Of a stretch of DNA of 64,000 nucleotides, positions 25,361-33,646 are shown in pieces. Both the position numbers and the translations under genes were made by a program. The notes under the pieces are model-generated. The model was not told where the DNA came from and ran no database searches. It saw only the letters and a list, made by a program, of their open reading frames with translations. The stretch comes from Candidatus Microbacterium phytovorans (GTDB taxonomy: Bacteria > Actinomycetota > Actinomycetes > Actinomycetales > Microbacteriaceae): NCBI GenBank assembly GCA_029202445.1, contig CP119321.1, forward strand, positions 1,302,001 to 1,366,000, in the 5' to 3' direction. Numbering within the stretch: position 1 is the first letter of the stretch; every line of letters starts with the position of its first letter.

Positions 25361-28300
25361 GTGTCCGATCCGCTCCGTCGTCGCCGACCCCGCACCAGCA
25401 CCCTCATCGGTGCCGGTGCGGTCGTCGTCGTGGCCGGGCTCGTGACGACACTCGCGGTCATCTGGCCCGGTTTCGACGCGCGAGAGACGCCGCTGGACGA
25501 CGGGACGCTGTGGGCGGTCCAGACCGGCGCCGGCGACGCCTACGCGCGGGTCAATCTGGAACTGGGCGAACTCGACACCGTCAAGACCGCCGAGAACGCG
25601 AGCTCGCTCGCGCAGACAGGCGATCGGCTGTTCGTCTTCGCCGACAGCGACACCCAGTTCGCCGACGTCGACATGGCCACCCCGGCCGACCTCACGGCGA
25701 CGACGACGGATGCCTTCACCCGCACGCCGCCCGGCACGGTCGACGTCGCCACGGCCGGTGACTTCCTCGCCTTCCGCACCGACGTCGGCGGCGTCTGGGT
25801 GGCGACGCTCTCCGGCGGCGGGGATGCCGTCGCCATCGACCCCTACGCCGACGTCGAAGTCGAGGACGGGCAGGAGCGACCGCGGTTCGCGGCGACGGCG
25901 AGCACCGTCGACGCCGACGGTGTCGCGTACCTCTACTCGGCGGCCGAGTCGCGTGTGCTGCGCGCCGACGCTCGCACGGGACGGATTCTCGGTGAGGATG
26001 CCGTCGACGGCGCACCTGCGGAGGTTCAGCTGACCGCTGTCGGCGGCCGCTGGGCGCTTCTGGACGAGGCCACCGGCGGGGTGCGCGTGCAGGGTCGCGA
26101 CGAGGAGATCACCACGGGCGCCGTCGTCGGCGCGCGGATGCAGCGACCGGCGACCGACGCAGGCGACCTCTTCCTGGCCGATCCCGAGGGACTCGTCCGG
26201 GTGTCGCTCGACGGCGGGACGGCCGAACGGACCGTCACTGCTCCGGCATCCGGTCTGGGAACGCCCGCAGCGCCGCTGACGCAGGCCGGCACCACCTTCG
26301 CCGCGTGGCTCGGCGACGGGGAGAGCGGCGGCGCGCTGTGGACCACCGATGCTCCGACGCTCAATCCCCTGGACTACGGGACGGCGACACTCGGCGAGCA
26401 GGTCGATCCGGAGTTCCTGACCGACGGCGCGCGCGTCGCCCTCAACGAGCGGAGCTCGGGCTGGGTGTGGACCGTGCCGGAGGGAGCACTCATCGCCTCG
26501 TCCCAGCAGTGGGCCCTGGAGGAGACCTCGGAAGCGGCGCCTGACGACGACACCGTCGCCGACCGGGTCATCGACCCCAAGCCGCCGGTCGCCGAGGACG
26601 ATGCCTTCGGCGTCCGCGCAGGCTCCGTCGCCACACTCCCCATCCTCCTGAACGACCACGACCCGAACGAAGACGTCCTGAGCGTCGAGGTCACCTCGCT
26701 GAGCGGCCTCGACCCGGCATTCGGGTCGGTCACCATCGCGGGGGCGGAGCAGACCCTCGTGGTCGACGTCGCGCCCGACGCGACGGGAACGGCGAGCTTC
26801 CGCTACCGGGTCACCGACGGCACGTCGCCCGATGGGCTGGTGTCGAACGAAGCCACGGTCACCCTGACCGTCGTACCGGACGACGTCAATCGTCCGCCGA
26901 CCCGCTGCGATCCCGACGACTGCCTCGCCGATCCGCCGCGACCCACCGTCGTCCCCGGCGGCACCGTGACAGTCGACGCCCTCTACGGCTGGATCGACCC
27001 CGACGGCGATCCGATCTACCTCGCCTCGGTGGAGAACGAGACCGGCATCGGGACCGCCGCCGGTCAGCCCGACGGCACCGTCACCTACCAGCATCCCGAC
27101 GCCAACGCGGACGAAGCGGTCGACGTGACCCTCGCCCTGACCGTCGCCGATGCGCGCGGCGCGACGACCCGCCGCTCCATGACGGTCGCCGTCACCCCCT
27201 CCCCGCGCCTGACGGTGGACTCCTTCGCCCTCGTGGGCGTCGCGGGCACTCCGCTGTCGATCGACGTCGACGCGCACGTGAGCGGAACCACCGGCATCCC
27301 CCTCCTCACCGGCGCCGTCGTCCTCGACGAGAGCGCGGCGTCGGTCGCGGCCAACGCCGCCGATCTCAGCATGGAGTTCACCGCGGACGCACCCGGGTCG
27401 TACTTGCTGCAGTACACCGTGCGCGATGATCGCGGCGAGGAGACAGCGACGATCCGGGTGACCATGCGCGATCCCGCCGAGACCGTCATCTCCACTCCGC
27501 CGCTCACCGCGTTCGTGCGTCCGAGCGAAGACGCGACCGTCGATGTGTTCCCGGCCGTGACCAACCCCGCCGGCCGCGTGCTGCTGTTGAGCGATCTGCG
27601 TCCCGAGAGCGCCCCGCAGGCGACCATGAGCGTCGATCTGGTGGGACAGCGCATGATCCGAGTGAGCGGCACCACCGACGACGGTGCACCGGGGGTGCTC
27701 GGCGTCGTGCGCTACACCGTGTCCGACGGCACGGGCGCTCCCGCCGCCACCGCGGCCGGCGAACTCACCGTCATCCTGCTCGACTCGCCGCAGAGCGACC
27801 CGCCGATCGCCGTCGACGACACCGTGACGGTCCGAGCAGGAGCGCAGATCGACATCCCCGTGCTGGGCAACGACAGCGCCCCCGCCGGTGCGCTCATCTC
27901 CGTCGACCCGTCGACGATCGTCAACGAGTCCGGTGCGGGACTGGCCTTCGCGACGGGCCGGCTCGTGCGCTATCTGGCACCCGACGCGCCCGGGACGTAC
28001 AGCGTCGGCTACACGATCTTCCGGCTGGGCTTCCCCGACGCGACCGACACGGCCCGCGTCGTGATCACCGTCGTCGGCGACGAGGCCAACAGGGCGCCGC
28101 TCCCCCGCGTGCTGGAAGGGCGGGTGCTCAGCGGCGAGTCCGTCCGCATCCCGTTCGACCGGTTCGGCGTCGATCCCGACGGCGACGCCGTGACGCTCGA
28201 TCGTGTGCTCACGCAGCCCGCCCAGGGCGGGACGGCGACGATCTCTGCCGAGGGCGACGCGATCGTGTACACGAGCCCGGTGGGCTTCAGCGGGCAGGAC

Positions 28301-31282
28301 GCGTTCCGCTACCAGGTGCGCGACGCCGAGGGCGCTCTCGGGCAGGCCGAGGTGCGCGTGGGCGTGCTCGCCTCAGAATCGGATCCCAGCCCCGTGACCT
28401 TCAGCGACTACCTGCAGATCCAGGTCGGCGCCGACAGCGAGGCGCGCGTCCGACCCACCGACAACGACGTCGATCCCGCCGGGGGCGCATTGACGCTCGA
28501 GTCGGTCGTCCCGAACGCCCCGGAGGGCTCCGCGGAGTTCGACACCCTGGCATCCCTCCTCGGGACGATCGACGACGGCGAAGTGACCGTCCGGGCCGGA
28601 GAGACGCCCGGCACGTCGTCGTACGTGTACACGGTCCGCAATCAGACCGGTGACACCGCGATGGGACTGATCGTGGTCAAAGCGGTGCCGATGCCCGTGC
28701 CGGACTACCCCGTCGTGACCGACACGACCCTGACCATCGAGACGCGCGAGGCGTTCCCGACCGGCGTCGACGTGCTGTCGGGCAAGGTCGCGTGGAACAC
28801 GGGCGACGTCGACGACCTCACGCTGTCGCTGTGGGGCTCGCACCCCGGGATCGAGGTCGACGGATCGCGCATCCGCGGGCAGATCCCCTCCGAGTCGCTC
28901 CTGATCCCGTTCCGCGTCGCCGGCACCTCCTTCGACGGCACCGAGGTCGTCTCGTACGGCTTCCTCCGGGTGCCGGGCGATCAGGACATCCGGCTGTCGT
29001 TGCGCGCGGACGCCGCACAGATCGACGTGCGGGAGAACGAATCGCGCGACCTCGACCTCGCGACGGCCATCGCCGTCCCCGAGGGGCGCACGCTGCAGGT
29101 GGATGCCGAGGGCGTCCGCGCCGGTGGCATCCGCGTCAACGCACGCTGCGAGAGCGTGTCGGGAACGACGATCCGCTACACGGCGGGCGCGGACTCCCCC
29201 TGGACCGACACGTGCGTCGTGCCCGTGAAACTCGACGTGCAGGACGACTACACGTACCTGACGATCCGCGTCGTCGTGGAGGCGGAGGATCCCGAGCCGT
29301 TCCTGAGGAGCGCATCGATCACCGTCGGCCCGGGCCAGACGCAGGAGTACGACCTCACGACGATGGTGGGCTGGGCGGGCCGCGAAGACTGGGACAGCCT
29401 GGAGTTCGCCGACGGATACCGCGGCGATCAGTTCGACGTCAGCCGTTCCGGTTCGGTGCTCACCGTGACGGCGCAGGACGATGCCCGACCCGGACGCGAG
29501 GAAGCCGTCTCGGTGACGCTGCCCAGCCACCCCGACGCCGCAGCGGCTGCGCTCAACCTCACGGTGGGCCCCGCGCCTTCACAGCTGCCCAAGGGCGGCA
29601 CGGCGAGCCAGCGATGCACGCAGGCCGACGGCGCGTCCTCGTGCACGATCACCGTGATCGGCACTTCGGGCGAGATCAACCCGCTGCCGGGAACGCCGCT
29701 GGCACTCGTCTCGGTCGGGTCGCCCGCCAACTGCACGGGGGTGACCTTCTCGAAGGCCAGCGCCACGGCCGTTCGCGCGTCGTGGTCGACGGATGCCCCA
29801 GGCGCCGCCGACTGCACGGCATCCTTCGTCGTCGCCGACGCGCAGGGGCGCACCTCGGCGGGAGACCGCAACGGGACAATCCTGCTCGATCTCCAGGGGC
29901 TGCCCGCGGCGCCCACGCGCGTGGACTGGATCGGCTTCACCGGCGACAGCGTCACCCTCCGGGTCATCGCCGACACCCGCTCCTACCCCGCCGTCGACGG
30001 GTTCCGGATCCGCGCCGGCGGACGGGTCGTCGCCACGTGCGACGCCGCGGGAGCGTGTCCCGCGATCCCCGCCGAGCTCGGCACGCCCGTCACCTATCAG
30101 GCGACCGCGTACAACTCGGTCGGCGAGTCCCGCAGCGATGTGCAGGTGTCGGCGTGGGCGTACGCCGCGCCGGCCGCGCCGACGGGATCGATCGTCGAGC
30201 CGGTGCCCAACGGCACGACCGGCGGGGTCGCGAACATCACCATCACCGGGATCGACGACTCCACCGGCACCGTGACGCTCTCCGGCGGCAGCGGCGGCGA
30301 CGTCACCCAGCCGGTGCGCGGGTCGAGCGTCACCTTCTCCGGCTACGTCATCGGTTCCAACAGCCCCACCCCCCTCACGGCGACGCCGTTGACGCGCTTC
30401 GAGCTGCCGCCGATCCCCGGGGGCTCCCAAGCCGGCGCGGCGTACTCGTTCCGGGCGAACGGCATCGGCGCGCCGGCGCTCACACTGGATGTGACCGCGT
30501 CGCGCAGCTCCAATCCGGGAACCGTGACGGCGACCGCGACCGTCTCCCCCAACGGCGTCGGCGACCGCATCCTCGTGGGCTTCGCCATCGACGGCGGAAC
30601 CTGCGATCCCACGCTCGTGCTCGGCGCCGACGGCGGGACGACCAGCCGCACCTTCGAGAACCGCGATCTCTGGCGGGAGAGCACCGTGACCGCCTGCGCC
30701 GTGACCGAACGCAGCGGCCAGGGCTTCGGGCGCACCGAGAAGTCGGGTTCCGCGACTCCGACCGAGGGGATCCCGGCGCCGGATGCCGCGTCGTACTCGA
30801 TCTCGCAGACGAGCACGTACCTCTGGGACCGGGTCAACGGCCCCGGCTACTCGAACTCGGCGCTCTACCGCGTCTTCTACAGCAAGGACGGCGGAGCGAA
30901 GACCGACGACTTCGCGAGCCTGTTCGGCCCCGACCAGCTCGGTCAGCACCCGGGCACGATCCAGGCCTTCTTCTGCGTGCGCTTCAACACGTCGCGGTGC
31001 GGAGACCCCGTCACCGTGACCGCCGCGGCCGGTGCGGAGTACACCGCCCGCGTGTCGTTCCCCACCGAACAGTGCCGCAGCGAAGACACCACGGCGCCGA
31101 GCCCCACGGTGACGGCCAACCCCGCAGACTATGAGCTGTCGACCACGTCGAGCGCCGACGACGCCGGGGTCGTGACATGGACGTGGACGCTGACCTGGCA
31201 GAATCGGCTCTCCTCGTTCGGTTCCGTGACACAGTCGCTCACGTGCGCCCCACCCGAGCCGGAACCCGAGCCGGCACCGTGA
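25361..31282 (+). CDS. Giant Ig-like/Fn3 repeat surface protein, membrane-anchored
   Basis: A 1973-residue extracellular protein, the Fn3 component of a PFNA-type cluster. After a short basic start a membrane helix covers residues about 13-36 (TLIGAGAVVVVAGLVTTLAVIWPG). A beta-propeller-like region (about 45-390) follows, then a chain of cadherin/Ig-like modules beginning at residue 405. These have recurrent PPVAEDD, VRAGxxxxxPVLxND and DPDGDxxxL motifs. A fibronectin-III-like module lies at about 1516-1606 and the C terminus is PEPEPEPAP. There is no LPXTG anchor, so the N-terminal helix is the likely anchor. Ser/Thr richness fits O-mannosylation by the nearby PMT (inference). Confidence 0.9.
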   Translation: MSDPLRRRRPRTSTLIGAGAVVVVAGLVTTLAVIWPGFDARETPLDDGTLWAVQTGAGDAYARVNLELGELDTVKTAENASSLAQTGDRLFVFADSDTQFADVDMATPADLTATTTDAFTRTPPGTVDVATAGDFLAFRTDVGGVWVATLSGGGDAVAIDPYADVEVEDGQERPRFAATASTVDADGVAYLYSAAESRVLRADARTGRILGEDAVDGAPAEVQLTAVGGRWALLDEATGGVRVQGRDEEITTGAVVGARMQRPATDAGDLFLADPEGLVRVSLDGGTAERTVTAPASGLGTPAAPLTQAGTTFAAWLGDGESGGALWTTDAPTLNPLDYGTATLGEQVDPEFLTDGARVALNERSSGWVWTVPEGALIASSQQWALEETSEAAPDDDTVADRVIDPKPPVAEDDAFGVRAGSVATLPILLNDHDPNEDVLSVEVTSLSGLDPAFGSVTIAGAEQTLVVDVAPDATGTASFRYRVTDGTSPDGLVSNEATVTLTVVPDDVNRPPTRCDPDDCLADPPRPTVVPGGTVTVDALYGWIDPDGDPIYLASVENETGIGTAAGQPDGTVTYQHPDANADEAVDVTLALTVADARGATTRRSMTVAVTPSPRLTVDSFALVGVAGTPLSIDVDAHVSGTTGIPLLTGAVVLDESAASVAANAADLSMEFTADAPGSYLLQYTVRDDRGEETATIRVTMRDPAETVISTPPLTAFVRPSEDATVDVFPAVTNPAGRVLLLSDLRPESAPQATMSVDLVGQRMIRVSGTTDDGAPGVLGVVRYTVSDGTGAPAATAAGELTVILLDSPQSDPPIAVDDTVTVRAGAQIDIPVLGNDSAPAGALISVDPSTIVNESGAGLAFATGRLVRYLAPDAPGTYSVGYTIFRLGFPDATDTARVVITVVGDEANRAPLPRVLEGRVLSGESVRIPFDRFGVDPDGDAVTLDRVLTQPAQGGTATISAEGDAIVYTSPVGFSGQDAFRYQVRDAEGALGQAEVRVGVLASESDPSPVTFSDYLQIQVGADSEARVRPTDNDVDPAGGALTLESVVPNAPEGSAEFDTLASLLGTIDDGEVTVRAGETPGTSSYVYTVRNQTGDTAMGLIVVKAVPMPVPDYPVVTDTTLTIETREAFPTGVDVLSGKVAWNTGDVDDLTLSLWGSHPGIEVDGSRIRGQIPSESLLIPFRVAGTSFDGTEVVSYGFLRVPGDQDIRLSLRADAAQIDVRENESRDLDLATAIAVPEGRTLQVDAEGVRAGGIRVNARCESVSGTTIRYTAGADSPWTDTCVVPVKLDVQDDYTYLTIRVVVEAEDPEPFLRSASITVGPGQTQEYDLTTMVGWAGREDWDSLEFADGYRGDQFDVSRSGSVLTVTAQDDARPGREEAVSVTLPSHPDAAAAALNLTVGPAPSQLPKGGTASQRCTQADGASSCTITVIGTSGEINPLPGTPLALVSVGSPANCTGVTFSKASATAVRASWSTDAPGAADCTASFVVADAQGRTSAGDRNGTILLDLQGLPAAPTRVDWIGFTGDSVTLRVIADTRSYPAVDGFRIRAGGRVVATCDAAGACPAIPAELGTPVTYQATAYNSVGESRSDVQVSAWAYAAPAAPTGSIVEPVPNGTTGGVANITITGIDDSTGTVTLSGGSGGDVTQPVRGSSVTFSGYVIGSNSPTPLTATPLTRFELPPIPGGSQAGAAYSFRANGIGAPALTLDVTASRSSNPGTVTATATVSPNGVGDRILVGFAIDGGTCDPTLVLGADGGTTSRTFENRDLWRESTVTACAVTERSGQGFGRTEKSGSATPTEGIPAPDAASYSISQTSTYLWDRVNGPGYSNSALYRVFYSKDGGAKTDDFASLFGPDQLGQHPGTIQAFFCVRFNTSRCGDPVTVTAAAGAEYTARVSFPTEQCRSEDTTAPSPTVTANPADYELSTTSSADDAGVVTWTWTLTWQNRLSSFGSVTQSLTCAPPEPEPEPAP

Positions 31283-31325
31283 CCCAGACCCCCCATTCCT
31301 CCCCCCGTTCCCCGAGAGGACACCG

Positions 31326-32291
31326 ATGACCGTCACCGCGGAGCAGACCACCTGGTTCCAGGAGACCTTCACGACACTCGTCGACAACGTCGAGCAGGTC
31401 GTCCTCGGCAAGCGTCACGTCGTGGAGCTCGCCTTCACCGCGATGCTCTCGGAGGGACACCTCCTCCTGGAGGACGTGCCCGGCACGGGCAAGACCTCAC
31501 TGGCCCGCGCGATGGGACAGACCGTGCAGGGAACGAGCACGCGCATCCAGTTCACTCCCGACCTCCTGCCGGGCGACGTGACGGGCATCACCGTGTACGA
31601 CCAGCGCAGCGGCCAGTTCGACTTCCACCAGGGGCCGATCTTCGCGAACATCGTCCTCGCCGACGAGATCAACCGCGCGTCGCCCAAGACGCAGTCGGCG
31701 CTCCTGGAGGTCATGGAGGAGGGCCAGGTCACCGTCGACGGCGTCACCCGTCGCGTGGGCGTGCCGTTCCTGGTCGTCGCGACGCAGAACCCGGTCGAGC
31801 AGGCCGGAACGTACCGGCTGCCCGAGGCGCAGCTGGACCGCTTCATGATGCGCACGAGCCTGGGCTATCCCGATCACGCCGCCACCGTCCGCATCCTGGA
31901 GGGCAGCTCCATGGTGCGTCGCGAGGTCGCGCCCGCCATCACCCCGCAGGGTGTCATCGGCCTCGCCGACATCGCCCGCGACGTCTACGTCAACCCGCTC
32001 GTGCTGGACTACATCGCCCGCATCGTCGAGGCGACCCGCCTGGCGGCCCAGGTGCGCATGGGCGTGAGCGTGCGCGGCGCCCTCGCGCTCACGAAGGCGG
32101 CCAAGACCTGGGCGGTCGCGCACGGCCGCGGCTACGTCACCCCCGACGACGTCAAGTCGCTCGGCGAGGCTGTGCTCGCCCACCGCCTGATCCTCGACCC
32201 GGAAGCCGAGTTCGACGGCGTGACGCCGGAGGCGGTCATCGGACAGGTACTGCTGGACACCGTGCCACCCAGTCAGAGAGAGGCCGTGTGA
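31326..32291 (+). CDS. MoxR-family AAA+ ATPase
   Basis: The 321-residue MoxR ATPase has Walker A EDVPGTGKTSLARA (Lys56), Walker B IVLADEINRASPKTQSALLEVMEEGQV, and sensor/arginine-finger region YRLPEAQLDRFMMR. MoxR proteins are chaperone-like ATPases usually paired with DUF58 (vWA-like) and transglutaminase proteins, as here. ATG 31326 follows GAGAGGA. The next gene's GTG overlaps its stop. Confidence 0.95.
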   Translation: MTVTAEQTTWFQETFTTLVDNVEQVVLGKRHVVELAFTAMLSEGHLLLEDVPGTGKTSLARAMGQTVQGTSTRIQFTPDLLPGDVTGITVYDQRSGQFDFHQGPIFANIVLADEINRASPKTQSALLEVMEEGQVTVDGVTRRVGVPFLVVATQNPVEQAGTYRLPEAQLDRFMMRTSLGYPDHAATVRILEGSSMVRREVAPAITPQGVIGLADIARDVYVNPLVLDYIARIVEATRLAAQVRMGVSVRGALALTKAAKTWAVAHGRGYVTPDDVKSLGEAVLAHRLILDPEAEFDGVTPEAVIGQVLLDTVPPSQREAV

Positions 32292-33646
32292 GCTCGAACA
32301 CCGAGTCGCGTCTGACACGGGCCTCCGCGGCGACGGGAGGCACCGGATACTCCCGCACGCGCTATTCGACGGCGAGTTCGTCGACGGCGCTCGCGCTGCG
32401 CGGTCTGCGCTGGTGGCGTCGCGCCCAAGTCGGCGTGGGAGCGGCGGCGGAGTGGGTGTCGGGCACGCTGTCGGTCGCCGGCTGGATGCTGGTCGCGACC
32501 GCAGCGCTGGGCCTCGTTCTCGGATTGTCCTTCGGTTGGATCGAGTTCGTCGTGGCGGGCGTGCTCGCGGGCGTCCTCGTTCTCCTGTCCGTCCCGTTCC
32601 TCTTCAGCGCACGCGCTTACGACGTCGACCTGTCGCTCGGTCATGACCGGGTCGTCGCCGGCACACAGGTGTCGGGCACCCTCACGGTCACCAATGTCGG
32701 CCGCGGCATCGCCCTCCCGGGCAGGATCGACATCCCCGTGGGCGAAGGGCTCGTCGACGTCTACATCCCGCTCCTGCGTCGAGACCACGACCACGTCGAG
32801 CAGGTCGTGGTGCCGACGCACCGGCGCGGCGTCATCCAGGTCGGACCGGCACGAACGGTGCGCGGCGATCCGCTCGGCATCCTGTCACGCGAGGCCACGT
32901 GGGCCGACATGCACACGCTGTGGGTGCACCCGGTGACGACGCCGCTGCGCAGCACGAGCGCGGGCTTCATCCGCGACCTCGAGGGGAGCGCCTCCCGCAC
33001 CGTCGTCGACGCGGACATCTCCTTCCACGCGATCCGCGAGTACGTTCCCGGCGATGCGCAGCGCCAGGTGCACTGGAAGTCCACGGCGAAGACCGGCACG
33101 CTCATGGTCCGCCAATACGAGGAGACCCGTCGCTCGCGCATGGTCGTCGCCCTCGCCGTGTCGGAGTCGGAGTATGCGACCGACGACGAGTTCGAACTGG
33201 CGGTGAGCGCGGCCGCCTCGATCGGTGTGCGCGGCATCCGCGACGGCCGCGACGTCGACGTCGTGCTCGGCGGCGAGGTGCCCGAGTTCGTCCGCGCCTC
33301 GGCCCGCACGATCCGAGAGCTGGCGACCGTGAGCGCCCGCACGCTGCTCGACGACCTCAGCGCCGTCGAGCGCGCCGCCCGAGCCAGCGCCCTCGGCGAG
33401 GTGACCTCGCTGGCGGCCGAGATGCATCCCGACGCGTCGATCGCGTTCCTCGTGTGCGGCTCGACGCAGACGGCACGGTCGCTGCAGACGGCCGCGCTCG
33501 CGTTCCCGGCGAACGTCGGCGTCGTCGCCGTGATCTGCAATCCCGAGGCCGAGCCCGGCTACCGCCGGCTCGGGTCGGTCTCCGTGATGTCGATCGGTCT
33601 CCTCGACGACCTGCGGCAGCTGCTGGCCCGAGGGAGCCAGGCATGA
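32288..33646 (+). CDS. DUF58 domain protein
   Basis: A 452-residue partner of MoxR. It has two adjacent hydrophobic segments near residues 55-105 (GWMLVATAALGLVLGLSFGWIEFVVAGVLAGVLVLLSVPFLF), an extracytoplasmic-like beta region, and the DUF58 signature YVPGDAQRQVHWKSTAKTGTLMVRQYEETR at about residues 250-280. A vWA-like C-terminal domain follows. GTG 32288 overlaps the moxR stop (GTGA); its own stop overlaps the transglutaminase gene (ATGA), so the three are coupled. Confidence 0.93.
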   Translation: MSSNTESRLTRASAATGGTGYSRTRYSTASSSTALALRGLRWWRRAQVGVGAAAEWVSGTLSVAGWMLVATAALGLVLGLSFGWIEFVVAGVLAGVLVLLSVPFLFSARAYDVDLSLGHDRVVAGTQVSGTLTVTNVGRGIALPGRIDIPVGEGLVDVYIPLLRRDHDHVEQVVVPTHRRGVIQVGPARTVRGDPLGILSREATWADMHTLWVHPVTTPLRSTSAGFIRDLEGSASRTVVDADISFHAIREYVPGDAQRQVHWKSTAKTGTLMVRQYEETRRSRMVVALAVSESEYATDDEFELAVSAAASIGVRGIRDGRDVDVVLGGEVPEFVRASARTIRELATVSARTLLDDLSAVERAARASALGEVTSLAAEMHPDASIAFLVCGSTQTARSLQTAALAFPANVGVVAVICNPEAEPGYRRLGSVSVMSIGLLDDLRQLLARGSQA

